A stretch of 64,000 nt of DNA, from assembly GCA_028641055.1 (NCBI GenBank), contig CM054062.1, positions 139,790,682 through 139,854,681 of the forward strand. The letters are read 5' to 3'. Of the stretch, positions 33,452-46,696 are shown piece by piece (the first letter of the stretch is position 1; every line of letters starts with the position of its first letter). The notes below the pieces were generated by a model. The model saw nothing but the letters and a program-made list of their open reading frames with translations. It made no database searches and was not told the DNA's origin. Position numbers and translations under genes: made by a program. The DNA is from Alopecurus myosuroides (taxonomy: Eukaryota > Streptophyta > Magnoliopsida > Poales > Poaceae).

Positions 33452-34006
33452 TGTCGGATATATGCAAAATAGGGGTCTATCCGGCATTGGCCGAAGGACG
33501 GATTACCAGGGTGGCCTACAGGCGATGGAGCAGAATCCATTGGGTGGCCCAGTAAGCTGACACGCAGGAAGCCGGATTCTAGAAGAACCTGGACCACGGC
33601 CCAATCGTGGTCCGGCTTGGAGAAGAAGCTGGATGCCTTACTTTCCAAGTTAGATACTTTCTGTAGTCTTCTAGGTTTCCTTCCTGTAAGCCCTAGTCCG
33701 GCTCTCTATATAAAGTCGGACGGGAGCAAAACAGAAAACAACAGATCACAAGTTATCTAGAAGCGAACTCGCTGGGAAGTTCATCCTCGTCAAGTTAGCG
33801 AAACCATACTCACAATTGTACTCTTTAAATTTCAGTCTGCAGCCCTGATTTTAGTGAGATTGCAGGAGTAGAAACGCCGCCTTAGTGGTGACGTACCGAA
33901 CCTGGGTAAACCGTGTTCTCGTTTCCAGTTCTTCCACGTCCCCCTACGGTTCTACCAGTAGGCTTATGGCACCCCCGTCCATGATCCTAATAACGAAGTC
34001 TCGACA
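33452..34006 (+). repeat. 5' LTR of T1
   Basis: 555 bp from TGTCGGATATATGC to AAGTCTCGACA, with inverted ends TGTCG/CGACA. A TATATAAA box stands at 33707-33714 (CTCTCTATATAAAGTCGG). The primer-binding site starts directly after it at 34007. Confidence 0.8.
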
Positions 34007-34031
34007 GTTGACGCCCACTGTGGGGCTAGCG

Positions 34032-36928
34032 ATGTCGGGAGTTATGTTTCGAGCGGGAATACTTGGCGGAATCGGCAGCAGAATCACTGTCGGAAGCCTG
34101 GAGTTTGACGAAAACGTCGGACGCTTCCTCGACAACGGATCTTATATGCCGGCACAGAATCATATGGTAAGTGACTGCATTTTACCGATAGGATCTACTA
34201 ATGTTTTTATTGGTTTAACAGCAGAAGCAATGGGATTCCATGATGGAAGTTATTTCATACCACCCGCCCTATGCCCAATAGATGAAGGCTTCAATGCTCG
34301 ATTCTGCTCAGATTTGCCCAACTCATACATAGGGGAAGATCAAGCTTCCATAACTGCAGATCGCCAAAACATGTGTGGATTTGCCGCCTCACAGGAGATG
34401 CCTGCAGCCAGATTGCACTTTATTGGCATGGTGCAGTCAGAGATCGCCGAAAACACGAAAGACGAAAATCCAGTGGAAAAGGTAGAAAATCATGATCCCA
34501 CAGAAAACGTGGAAGATCCGACATCTGCCGATCATGCGACAAACTTGGAAGCTAAGTCTGTATTAGCTGCGATAGAAGCAAAGTTGGACTTAGAAACCGG
34601 ATCTGCAGAAATAGATTCGGAAGATGAAGATGAAGACGTTTTCGAAAGAAAGGTCAAGTCCATGTAGGGGAGCTTTCACGGAGTACTCATGGCAAAACCA
34701 ACTACAAAGTCGGACACCGATGAGGAAACAGACCCCAAAACGCCTCCACCAGATGACAAGGAAGAAGGAAAGGAACAGGAAGGAAAAATTAGTTCGACCT
34801 ATCCTGATGTCAAGAATTGACGGAAGACGAACCAAATAGAAAACCTCCATCTTCCAAGAAGAAAAAGAAGTCCTCTAGGAAGCTCCTATCCAAATCACAA
34901 AAGAAAAAGATGGAAAAATTGGCAGACATTCCCAACCAAAACCTGGAAGTTGGAGGAGGCAGTGGTGTAAAATCTGCGGAGAAGAAAAAGGATGAAATTC
35001 CTATTCCTCAAATGTCGGAACAGAAGGAGATTGATCTAATCCTAAGCCCGGTCGCACGGAGTGAGCCACCGGAAGTACTGGAAGCCAGGAGAGAAGCAAT
35101 AATGCGGCAACAACAACATCTGTTCCCAAATTGGGAAAACCTCCTCAAAACCCAAGCTGATATAAAATTACTGCAGGAAGAAATTGAGGAATACGAACGA
35201 AGGAATATATTTGAAATTAAACCGACCAGGTTACCTGGAATTTTAAAGCCGTAAGAACTGCCAGCAAGAAGGCGGTTTCAAAACCCATCTTGGCAAAGGC
35301 ATGTTAACAACACAAATGCTAAAGGCGAACGCATCTACAAAACTGCAGCTGAAAACGCAGAAGCCGCATTTGCCATCCTTAACGATGATCTGTACTCCAA
35401 TGACGAAAAGTTGCAGAGAGTGTATGCTTTCTTAGGAAAAGCACTACAACAGCAACAAGCACGCTCAGGCGAGCTACACGATGATTCGACCTTGTGCAAG
35501 ACTGCCACGTGTGCCGCTGGAGCACCTGACCCAGGCGAACCCGGAGATTCAGGTGATTCCAAGGAAAAGAAGGGAGATCCCAACAAGGACAAGAAAATCT
35601 TGGATAACAGGGATGCAGCGTCCAGAACAGAATCCCATCTGCCGAAAAGCGGAAATAATGCAAAACCCCGTGATAACAAGGAACGGGAGGAGAAAAACCA
35701 GAATGACGGAAAAGCGATGCCACCTCCAAGATACCCGGCTGACAAAGCCGGAAGATAGGACAATCCTAACAGGCATGAGAGATCCCGAACCCCTCGAAGG
35801 AACAAAGAAAGGGCAAAGAGTAGAACTCCACCTTATTCCAAAGGACGGGATGCTGCAAGAAATAGGGATGATCCCAGAAGAGTGTATTCACGCAACAATG
35901 GACCAGAACTGAGCATATCCCCTTCCGTCCGTTCAGCTGGAAGATATTCCGCGCATGTCGATAAGACGAAAAGAGACGATTTGTACTTCAGACCAAACTG
36001 TTTCACTGACAGGATCCGAAAAATCAGTCCACACTCTGGCTTTACCAAAGTCGAGCCAACTTATCAAAAGTGTACCGGAAGTACAAACCCGGATAAATGG
36101 CTTTCTGATTACTATACTGCCGTCCAGATCAACCAAGGGACAGATTTAGAAGCTGTTAAGTTTTTACCCCTAATATTGTTGGATGGAGCCAGAGACTGGA
36201 TTAACGGCTTTCCGTCAAGAACGGTGGACAGCTGGGAGGATATGGCCAGAGTTTTCGCTCAGCACTTCCGGGGTACGTATAAACGCCCCAAGAGCATTAA
36301 CCAGCTGAACCGTTCCGTCCAATATGAAGACGAGTCGTACATCGACTTTATCTCAAGATGGACTGCAATGAAGAATATTTGTTCTAGGGTAAGTGATGTA
36401 CAAGCAATGCATGCTTTCATCAATGGCCTAATACCCGGTCTCGTACCATTCATGGTTGGTTCGAAAGAGCACAAGGATCTAGGATCTATGCTCACAACCG
36501 CCAATGAGCATGCAACAGCTAAAGACTACATCAGTGCAAGAGGCGGAAACATTGATGCTTTGGTTCAAGCCAAAAAGGCGTCTCGTTCTGAAAAGAAGGC
36601 TACTCCAGAAGCACAGCCAAAACCCAAAGAAGTGAATATAGCCTTTGGAATGGACAATTGCAGCAGATGGAAGGGAAAAAACACAGAAAGCAGGGAACCT
36701 ATCTCCTACTCTAAAGAAGAGTGGGAAAATATTAAGTCGGAATCCTATGTCCACCATTCGCAATTTGGGAAGCTTACTCATACAAATGCGCAATGCCATC
36801 TTTATAAGCACATGAAAGGCAATGCAGGATACAGGAATAAAGGAAAGAATTCCAAAAGGAAATTCAACAAGCAAAAGCCAGAAGCTGACAAAGATGAAAG
36901 TGAGTCTGACACTGATGATAAAATCTAG
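34032..36928 (+). pseudogene. gag: T1 gag, broken into several frames
   Basis: The first piece, 34032-34667, starts MSGVMFRAGILGGIG and ends at a TAG after an acidic run. Further pieces lie at 34817-35254 (Lys-rich KKKKKSSRK, then EVLEARREAIMRQQQHLFPN) and 35335-35758, each in another frame. The last piece, 35882-36928, holds the plant retrotransposon Gag capsid domain: YQKCTGSTNPDKWLSDYYTA, then LLDGARDWINGFP and FAQHFRGTYKRP, at about residues 60-200 of that frame. At least three frame changes or stops separate the pieces, so no normal Gag can be made. Confidence 0.8.
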
Positions 36929-39180
36929 GAGCAGCAACGGAAAGGCGATCCTAAATTCCCGAGAGTTGAAGGAGAATGTAACCTAACTTTCCTTGCTACT
37001 CCTTCAGCAAAATAGGCAAAACGAACGCTTCGAGAAATCAATGCAGTTGTGTCTCCAACCCCAAAGTACATGATGTATTCAAATACAACATTTACCTGGG
37101 ATCAGTCTGATCATCCCGGTAATATCCCAGAACCCGACACACATGCTTTGGTCGTAAGCCCTAATGTCTACACACGCTTCTATTCTTGTAGACAGTGTTA
37201 GGCCTCCAAGTGCAGAGGTTTGTAGAACAGCAACAAGTTTCCCTTAAGTGGATCACCCAAGGTTTATCGAACTCAGGGAGGTAGATGTCAAAGATATCCC
37301 TCTCAAGCAACCCTGCAATTAAGATACAAGAAGTCTCTTGTGCTCCCAACACACCCAATATACTTGTCAGCTATATAGGTGCACTAGTTCGGCGAAGAGA
37401 GAGTAAAATGCAAGTAATATGGATGATAATAAGTGATAATAGCAATCTGAAATAAAAATGGCACCAAGCAAATATGTAGCAGAGCAGGCGGAAAACGGTG
37501 TTTCAATACTTGGAAATAAGGCCTAGGGATCCTACTTTCACTAGAGGACACTCTCAACAATGATCACATAATTGAATGCATAAATATCTCCCTTCACTAT
37601 GCTACTCCGAACCACTCTCCGGTCGAATAACAAACACCACTTCATTGCGTAGGGCTATAACAAAACTCCTCAAGTTTGTATTCCCATGTCTAGTTAACCC
37701 CAAGATATCACTATGAGCGCCCTAGAAGGTACTAAGAAAACTCCACAATTTCATAGGGTCATCCAACACAAGATATAAATATCATGTTCAACCACATGGT
37801 GCACACACTGTCACCTTTACACCGTGATCAAAGTGTTCACGGAGATCTCATAACAAAACCACTTGAGTAGCATAATACATGAGGAGAAACATCTACTAAT
37901 TCAACTAGATACAAAGCTCGTGATCACATAAAGATCACACCATGTGAGAGAGAGATAAACCACATAGCTACCGGTAGAGCCCTCAGCCTCGGGGGAGAAC
38001 TACTCCCTCCTCATCATAGGAGACAGCAACAGCGATGGAGATAGCGGTGGAGTCAGTGGAGATGGATTTCGGGGGCAATTCCCCGTCCCGGCAGGGTGCC
38101 AGAACAAAGATCTGTCCCCCGAAACTTGTCGGCGGTGGCGGAGGAGCTACAGATGTATTTTGTGGAAAAGGCCGGTTCTTTTAGGATTTATGCATTGGGG
38201 AGTATATATAGGCGAAAGGGCGTTTCCGGGGGGTGGCCAGGGGGCCCACACCTCCTGGTGGCGCGGCCAGGGGGTGGTGGCGCCACCCTATGGTGTGGCC
38301 ACCCTGTGCCCCCCCTCTTAGGCTCTTCGGGACTTCTTGATGCTTCCGGGACTTCTAAGACTTCTGGTTTCCGAATCGTCCAATTCCGAGCATATTTGCA
38401 GAACAACTTTTCTGAAACAAAAAATAGCAGAAAACATGAACTAGCTCTATGGAATCTTGTCAATAGGTTAGTCCCGGGAAATTGATAAAAATGACATAAA
38501 GTGTAAGGAAAACATGTGGGAAACAACATGAAAGCAACATGAACATCAGAAATTAAGGATACGTTTATGACGTATCAAGCCCTATTGTTCAAAACACTAG
38601 GCTCAAAAGGGTGCTGATGGATGGAGGATCCAGTATCAATATCATGTACCTAAGTACTCTAAAGCAGTTGCATCTCTCCGAGACCCAACTCAAACACAGC
38701 AATGTACGTTTTCACGGCATTGTTCCCGGAAGGCAAGCACATTCCCTAGGAGAAATTTCCCCTGAAGTAACCTTCGAAAAGAGGGAACACTTTCGCCAGG
38801 AGATGATCTCGTTTGAGGTGGTGCCGTTCAAAAGTGTGTACCACGCAATACTCGGACGTCCGACTTTTGCCAAATTCATGGCAATGCCGTGCTACATCTA
38901 CAATAAAACTAAGATGCCAGGACCAAAAGGCGGAGTAATCACCATATCAGGAGATTTCAAGCTAGAGAAAGGAAACACCCTTTGCGCCGAACAGGTGATA
39001 CAGAAGGAGGAGCTGAAGGAGTCGGCTAAAGAAGTATCGCTGACAGAAATGCCAGCAGGAAAAGAAAGCCGAAAGCCGGCAGATAGTTTCAAAGCCTCTG
39101 AGAACACAAAGCAGATCATACTAGATCCCAAAGACCCGACAAAATTTTTCGTTGCGGGAACAGGAATGACTGACGCATAG
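36929..39180 (+). pseudogene. T1 protease, split by a solo LTR
   Basis: After the gag stop the frame continues to ALVVS at about 37160 and resumes after the solo LTR with RLKRVLMDGGSSINIM and FHGIVPGRQAHSLGE (38611-39180). The DGGSS active site and FHGIVPG are typical of the Tat lineage. The solo LTR and one copy of AGCCC account exactly for the break: the codons on the two sides are in the same frame. A TAG ends the piece at 39178-39180. Confidence 0.8.
37162..38577 (-). mobile_element. Athila-like solo LTR inside the T1 protease
   Basis: 1416 bp from TAATGTCTACACACGCTTCT (first bases probably TG originally) to ATGACGTATCA, flanked by AGCCC at 37157-37161 and 38578-38582. The end TTTATGACGTATCA and the GCGAAAGGG...GCGCCACCC...TGTGGCC part match elements A and B, but the first 800 bases differ, so this is another subfamily. 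Orientation is taken from A. No internal sequence remains, as expected after recombination between two LTRs. Confidence 0.85.
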
Positions 39181-40144
39181 GAAAGCACGCTCATCAAGTT
39201 CCTTTGTGAGAACTGGGATATTTTTTCCTATTGTCCTACCGATATGCTAGGTGTACCTAGGGAACTTGCTGAGCACCAACTGAAGGTTATTCTAGGATCA
39301 AAACCCGTAAAACAAGGTCTCCGTTGTTTCGATGGAAGAATGCGGCAGGCTATTGGCAAGGAAATTATCCGGCTCTTAGCACCTGATTTTATCCGGGAAG
39401 TTATACATACTGATTGGCTACGAACCCAATATTAGTCTAGAAGAAGGATAGCATTATTCTTAGGATGTGTATAGATTACACCGGTTTGAACAAGTTGTGC
39501 CCAAAAGATAGGTTCGCGTTATCGTGAATCGATCAAATAATATATGCCACTGCTGGCTCTGAGCTTTATGCTTTTTGGACGCTTATTCCGGGTATCATCA
39601 AATACGCATGCAATAAAAAGACCAAATAAAAACCTATTTCATAACACCCTATGGAACATAATATCACATAACCATGCCTTTTGGCCTGAAGAATGTAGGC
39701 ATAACATACCAGCATTGCATGCAAAGATGCTTGCATAGCCAAATTGGCAAAAACATCCATGTTTATGTGGATGATATTGTCGTTGTTTCCAAGGAAAAGC
39801 ATACGCTCCTTGACGTACGAGAAACCTTTGACAATCTCCGCACCTACAAAATGAAGTTGAATCCATTAAAGTGCATATTCGGGGTTCCCTCAGGAACACT
39901 TCTAGGTTTTATAGTTTCTCACAAACGAATAGAGGTAAACCAGGAAAAGATCAAAGCAATCTTAAACATCAAAAGACCCACATGTCTAAAAGATGTCCAA
40001 ATAATAACGGGTTCTGCAGCCGCTGTAAGGAGGTTCATAAGCCGACTTGGTGATAAAGTTGTGCCATTATACAAATTGTTGAAGAAATACGACAAATTTG
40101 AATGGACATAAGAGGCGGACAAAGCATTAACCCAGTTAAAATAA
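39181..40144 (+). pseudogene. T1 reverse transcriptase, degenerate
   Basis: Pieces of RT occur in several frames: FLCENWDIFSYCPTDMLGVP (from 39199), then MPFGLKNVGITYQHCMQR and YVDDIVVVSK (39674-40111). The catalytic YVDD is kept, but the fingers region between 39430 and 39670 has several stops and frameshifts. Confidence 0.8.
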
Positions 40145-40147
40145 ACT

Positions 40148-40492
40148 TTGATGAAAGCTCCGATTTTGGTATCCCCAAAAGACGAAGAACCCATGTTACT
40201 ATATCTCACAGCAACTAATAGGGTTATCAGTGTGGTGATAATTGTGGAAAGGCGAAAAGACGAGCAAAGTGTTCCAGATCAGCATCCACTATGCTATGTC
40301 AGCGAGGTATTTTCCGAGTCAAAAGAAAGGTATCCGCATTATAAAAAACTGGCATATGGTGTATTTTTCACATCTCGAAAACACCGCCATTATTTCCAAG
40401 GACATTCCATAACAATGGTAAGCAAAGCACCACTAGGGGATATTATAGAAAATGGGGATGCAACCGGCAGAGTAGCGAAGTGGGGGCATTGA
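40148..40492 (+). pseudogene. T1 RNase H (first), degenerate
   Basis: The frame contains APILVSPKDEEPMLLYLTAT and HPLCYVSEVFSESKERYPHY, matching the RNase H region after RT in plant gypsy elements. The usual Ala/Ser-Val-Ser-Ala core is altered (RVISVVIIV), and a TGA ends the frame early. Confidence 0.7.
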
Positions 40493-40526
40493 GCTCACTG
40501 CGTTCAACATTAAGTACCAACCCCGG

Positions 40527-40979
40527 ATGTCGATTAAAACCCAGGTGTTGGTAGATTTTGTAGCTGATTGGATAGAGGCAATGGGAAACACACCAATGCC
40601 AGAGTCAGAATACTGGATAATGCATTTCGAAGGATCCAAGATGTTAGAAGGCGATGGTGCTGGTGTGGTGCTTAAATCTCCAAAAGACGACACAATGGAG
40701 TATGTATTAGAGATTCATTTTAATGCCAGCAACAATGTTGCAGAATACGAAGCATTGCTTCATGGCTTGCAAATTGCAAAAGAAATAGGTGTCAAACTCA
40801 TACTTTTCTATGGAGACTCGGACTTACTACAGCATCAGCTGAACCATACATGGGATGCCAAAAGCCCCATAATGGCCAAATATCAGAGAACAGTCGACGA
40901 GTTTGCCATTTGCTTCCTAGGATTTGAGGTACATCATGTCAAAATGGAAGAAAACTGGAACGCGGATGCTCTAGCCTGA
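40527..40979 (+). pseudogene. T1 second RNase H of the Tat lineage
   Basis: A 150-codon piece with WIMHFEGSKMLEGDGAGVVL, NNVAEYEALLHGLQIAKEIG, FYGDSDLLQHQLN and VKMEENWNADALA. This is the additional archaeal-type RNase H known from Tat elements, placed between RNase H and integrase. The first catalytic position is Glu (FEGS) where Asp is usual, while the Glu of YEALL, the Asp of GDS and the Asp of NADAL are kept. A TGA follows NADALA. Confidence 0.85.
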
Positions 40980-41235
40980 ATGGGCTTGGAAAGGGTGAAA
41001 ACATTGCCACCTGGTGTATCCGTCCAACATTTGTATGAACCATCAATAAAAGGTGGAGATGTTGATTATCCCCTAGTTTCAGAGTCAATAGAAGTTCTGA
41101 TTGTTAACCCGGATTGGACAATTCCATACTGAAACTTCATAGTTGATCAGAAGTTCCCGGATGGAGCAGATGAAGTCTTGCAAAGACAGATAAAATGCCG
41201 ATGCAAAGGATACACGATAATCAATGGTTGCTTGT

Positions 41236-42756
41236 TGATGCTACGCCTCAAAGATGCCTTGATAGCGTGTTGGGAACCCCAAGAGGAGGGTATGATGAGT
41301 GCAGCAGTAAGAGTTTCCCTCAGTTAAGAACCAAGGTTATCAATCCAGTAGGAGAAAGAGGATCTTCGGAAGGTTGATGCCACTGACGGTGGTGATGGCT
41401 CACCGGTGTCAGCAACAACGCGGAACCTGCACACTACACAACCAAAATACTTTGTCCCAACGGTATAGTGAGGTTGTCAATCTCACCAGTCTTGCTGAAA
41501 ACAAAGATTAGATGTATAGTGTGGAAAATAATGTATGCTTGCAGTAAGTAAAGAAAGCAGGAAATTGTAGTGGTTTGTTTAATAGTGTAGGAAAATGGAC
41601 CGGGGTTCATAGGTTCACTAGTGGTGTCTCTTCATAAAATATAGCATGCTGGGTGAACAAATTACAGCTAGGAAATTGACAAATAAAGGTTGAACCGTAG
41701 TGCACATCCATGACATGATGACTACTATGATATTTAGTGCGGGCATTACAACAATATACATAGACCATAATCCAACTGCATCTATGACTAATAATCCGCC
41801 CTCAGGTTATCATCCGAACCCCCTTAGCATTAAACAATGTGTATAATGTAAGCAATGATTGTGCACGCGGGCACTCACACCGCTGTTTTATCCCTAGTGG
41901 CAACAACACATCCTCCCCCGTCACGTTTCTGTCACTCGAGCACAGGCGAAAATAAGGCATGAACCCAACTATCAAGCATAAATACTCCCTCTTGGAGTCA
42001 CTAACAACTACTTGGCCAGAGCAACCACTAGAAACGGAAAGCATGCAAGATCACAAATAACATATGCAATAAAGACTATAGTCAACTTGGCATAAGTTCA
42101 ATATTCATCGGATCCCAGCAAACACAGCACATAGAGTTACATAAGAACAATCTCGATCATGTTAGGCAGCTCACGGGATCTAAACATTGAGGCATAGGAG
42201 GAGAAGACAACCATCTAGCTACTGCTATGGACCCGTAGTCCAAGGATGAACTATTCACGCATCACTCCGGAGGCGGGCATGGTGAGACAGCTTTAGAACC
42301 CCCCTGATCTAGGGTTGACAATGACGGCGGCTGCGGAACATTTCAAGAATATTTGATCACGTATCTAGGGTTTTCCATCCGGGGGGATAAATAGGCGAAA
42401 GGGCAGAGGCGGTGGAGCCCTGGGGGCCCCACACCACCCCCTAGCGCGACCAAGGTGGGCGCCACCCCATGGTGTGGGACCCCTGGTGCCGCTCTTCGAC
42501 TCCTCTTTGGTCTTCTGGATGATTCCGGGGAAAATAGGACTTCCAGGCTTCGAATTTTCCAATTCCAAGAATATTTCCAAAACAACTTTTCTGAAACTAA
42601 AAACATTAGAAAACAAGGAACTAGCACTGTGGCATCTTGTCAATAGGTTAGTTTGGAAAATCGATAAAATGACATAAAGAAGGGAGAAAACATGTAGCAA
42701 TTGGCATAATATCATCATGGAGCATCAGAAATTATAGATACGTTAGAGACGTATCA
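41236..42756 (-). repeat. 3' LTR of element B
   Basis: 1521 bp, TGATGCTACGCC to ACGTATCA. It lines up with the right LTR starting at 58356 and more loosely with the LTRs of A. Confidence 0.85.
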
Positions 42757-44723
42757 AGTATACCCAAGCTTAAATCCTAGTCGTCCTCGAGTAGGTAAAC
42801 GACAAAACAATAATTTATGAAGTGACATGCTACTAACATAAACTTGATCATAAAAATGTAAAAGCGTATGTAAGCTGAGATCATAGAACTTTTAACACAA
42901 ACATGATAAATAGAACTTTAATAATAAAGCATACCAATCACTTTTCGTAATGAGAAGTATCTCAAATAAAAGGTCATGAATAACAATTTAAAGAAAGATA
43001 TATGTTTATTTCAGGTATAGAGAAAGCATGGCAAAGTGATATTTCGCTAGTCCTTAAGAGTGGGGCAAAACATAAATGCCAGGACACCTTCAAAGTTCAT
43101 GAGGAAGACTAGAGCAAATAATTTGAGAACAAGCAATAACACATAATGAATCAATTAATAATGTTTGTGGGAAAAATGCACATAAAACTCAGAATGGCAA
43201 AAATGCTCTCTCAACTGTGCATAAAGTTAGAAGATGGAGACTCAACATAAAAGTAAAGGAAAGGCCCTTCGCAGAGGGAAGCAGGGATCACTCATGTGCT
43301 AGAGATTTTTATTTTATTAAAAAGAGGTATTAAAAGTTTGACACCCCCCATTCATTTTTCAAAAACCATGGCTAACCGAATCCTTGGGTGCCTGCAAACA
43401 ATCACATACCATGGAGGAGTGTCTATATTTTGAGAGATGTATGCTAATGTCAACGAATGGTAAACAGAAAATGCAGTACGTCACAAGCAAACTGGATTCA
43501 TAAGAGAGGCTCCCATATGAAGGACGCATCTGGGTAGAAGGTCATCCCTCTTTCTCTTTTGTTTACACAATTATGCTTTGACTGATAAATCAGGGTAAAA
43601 AATAGTGAAGAGATTTTGTGTGTATTAATTTGGGGCTGGGCAACCCGCTTCCAGCTCTTCTATCATTTGGATAAGCGGATAAAGCCACTAGTCCAGGGTG
43701 TGAAATCTAATCAACAAGTGAGATAAAGATTCTCTATTTACGTCCTCATGAGCAAAAACAGGAACATAAAGCAGGAGTAATTTTGAAGGTTTTAAAGGTA
43801 ACACATGAGAAATTTACTTGGAGTGGCAGTTAAATACCACATGTAGGTAGGTATGGTGGACACATGGAAAAATTTGGTTTTAGGGAGTTGTATGCACGAG
43901 TAGAGCTCATACTCAGTACAGGTGGAGGCTAGCAAAAGACTGGGAGCGACAAATCAAGAGAGCATAAGAGCCATAATCATGCATAGCGACATAAACATCA
44001 TTAATTAAAGCATAAGCAGTACCACAAGTTCAGAAACTAAATGATCATAGAGGCTATTAGTGACTGGTTCATAGTCATAAAAATGGTATGAGCATGCGCC
44101 AAGTCAATCAAATAAAATATTCGAAAGAGAATACCATAAATTTATGCTTCAACATGACAAGAACAACTCATGAATATTTTAATGGCATATTAAACACTCT
44201 AAGCTATTTTATGCTAATCATGCTACTCAATAAAAACAAGACTTTAAAACTAAAATAACATCTAGCATGATACGAAAACGTTCTAGCCATAGTCTATACA
44301 AGCTTCTACTTGCACCATTAAAAATTCTACTTTAAGCAGCAGTTTCTTCACCCAACAAGCACCATAAAAGATATGTGTTAACAAACAATACTCTTCATGA
44401 TACAACAAAAAAAATTAGAGTACTCACATAACACTACTAAAACTAACAGGCTCTTAGATAAGAGATGCATGCAAAACAGGAGCTAAATAAGTGCAGCAGC
44501 CAGACAAAGATTAAGAATACAAAGTATTCCCATGAAAAAGCGGAGCGTGTCACTCTCCAATAAAAGAATACTGGGGTCCAACCAAGATTATTGCAAAAAT
44601 AAAAACAAACTGAAAGAAAAAATAAAAGACGCTTCAAGTAAAGCACATAAGATGTGACCGAACAAAAATATAGTTTCTCTAGAAGTGACCTGATAATTTG
44701 TCGATGAAGAAGGGGATGCCTTG
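42757..44723 (-). other. Non-coding internal part of element B, left portion
   Basis: Colinear with 21081-23058 of element A, with many small differences and no ORF. It continues after the nested LTR at 56814. The polypurine-like motif next to the LTR is altered here (AGCTTGGGTATACT on the minus strand). Confidence 0.7.
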
Positions 44724-45849
44724 GGAATTGTGACGCCCCGAGATCGGGCACTATGCAGATTTCAGCATTCCCGCCAAAATCCACATAATAACCGATTCCA
44801 GGTTGCCACTTATGATAACATTACATCAGTTCACGAATAATCCACAACAACAACAGAAAAGAGATTTACAAGATGACTCAAACGAGTCAGGGATACAACT
44901 GATACAACACAAAGAGCCAAATAACAGCGGAAGAAACAACATAGCGTCCGGCTACGGACAAGATACAAATTGGACTAAGAGTCCTGAAGATAACCGAGAG
45001 CGTCCAATCCCTGCCCAGGCCAAGCCGGAGGGATTCCCAAGCTAACGTCGTCAGACTTCAAACCTGTTGACTGCAATGTTGAATATGCAGCCACGAAAAA
45101 GATTCGTGGGTCAGTACGGTTAAGTACTGGCAAGTGGATACACCATACTCACAAGATACCGGCGTAGCCAGTCATCACAAGATACAAATACTTTGGGATC
45201 AACGGAAAGGAAGGGATTATTGCAAATAAGCGGCAGCGGGCTGCACTAACCAACTCCAGAAACACACTACAACATCCGGCTAAAAGAGGGGGATAAGATA
45301 GCGTATCAGAACCAACTACAACTACTCACCAAACAAACCCATCCAATGTCACCCCCTACTAAGGAAGCAACCCAAGGATAACTCACACTGTTGGATTAAG
45401 GATGGATCAAGTTATTGTGTCAATAAGACTATTACTAGTCAAGTTATCATTAGTTAGGTGTAAGTTGTTCTGAGTACTTGTTAGCCAGTACTTTCACCAA
45501 GTTAACCATAACCGCGGAAAACACGGCTTCTCGAGAAGATTTATCCCTGCAGGGGTGCACCAATTTGGCCGTACACGTAAGAATAACCCGCCAGACGGGG
45601 GATCAACCCACCAAGCGAGGTACTCAACACAACCCAACTCTGCTTCGCATCAAGCCCAAAGCACCACGTGCTGTGCGTGCGCGGCTAATCGAGCCCCCAC
45701 GAAGAAAAGGGGGACCCTCATAGCACTGGAAGACCACGCCGCCCTAAATGCCGACTACAAAAGTTCCACCCTGGCGCCAAGGGTTCGTACCTGCATATGC
45801 GTGCATCAAATGGAAAGCCCGAACTAAATGTGGTGATTTGGACGAGATG

Positions 45850-46304
45850 TGTCGTGGGATAATCACGGCAGATGTTACCGGGGGTAACTGATCTTGGGGC
45901 AAGTCGACACAGGTATTTGGGAGAGGGTTTAGCTCGAAGGAAGACATGGCGGAAAGCAATCTAAGAACCGGAAAATAACTCGCCGGATCTCAATATGAAT
46001 TATGCTGGATACTCGATAACAGGTGTTACAACTATGACTTGAATCTCTGGCAAACTAAACCTAGGGGCCGGTTTATAAAGCACCCGTACACCCCTAACTT
46101 GCCCTTCAAGGCACATCTTGAGTCCTACTCGAACTCCACATGCAAACCCTGACTTTCCTTATCGCAGCCCACAATCCGGGTTACGAATCCCACAAGCCTT
46201 TGGGCCTTCCGGTAATCTCTTTACCCCTAGCCGGATATCGCTCAGCACACCTCGGGCCGGATTATATCTTGAAGTGGGCCTACCGGGTTACTATCCCCCC
46301 ATCA
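45850..46304 (-). repeat. 3' LTR of T2
   Basis: 455 bp, TGTCGTGGGATAATC to ATCCCCCCATCA on the plus strand. A palindromic TTTATAAA at 46072-46079 could serve as TATA box in the 5' copy (52902-52909). Confidence 0.95.
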
Positions 46305-46696
46305 GTAGTCCCCAGAATAGCCTGGGCTTCCAAGATTTACTCTTCGAAGTGCTGGCTATTCCCTGCAGAAATATTGGATACAAAAACACATGAAGATCAA
46401 GATACAATATGTTGACAAATGGCTGGGATTAGCACCAAGGGGATCAGGTAGCAACCCGGCTTTCCCTCAAAGGCTCTCCCTCAATCTTCCAGACTTGGGT
46501 CTTAATAGGAAACTCGATGATTTCGCATCTTCCTCGATAACTATCGCTGATACTAGGAAAGAAATTTCCCCTTCCTTTTTCTCTGGATTATATCGATCTA
46601 TGCATAAGGTGCATCTTTCAAATTTCAAAATAGCCAACTATTACTCCGCACCTCCCGGGTTTCACCCGTTAGGTTAGGCTTTTCCACCCGGGCTAT

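Larger units (their letters stand above)
33452..41235 (+). mobile_element. Decayed Tat-lineage gypsy element T1 (left part)
   Basis: A 555-bp 5' LTR (TGTCGG...CTCGACA), a primer-binding site of the type GTTGACGCCCACTGTGGGG, then gag, protease, RT, RNase H, a second RNase H and the start of integrase, all on the plus strand and all broken by stops and frameshifts. It is split by a solo LTR at 37162-38577 and by element B from 41236 inside the start of integrase. The remainder and the 3' LTR lie beyond the window. Confidence 0.85.

Noticed and set aside
37164..38577. Solo LTR starting at TGTCTAC
   Set aside because: That border gives no target duplication; starting at TAATGTC gives AGCCC on both sides.
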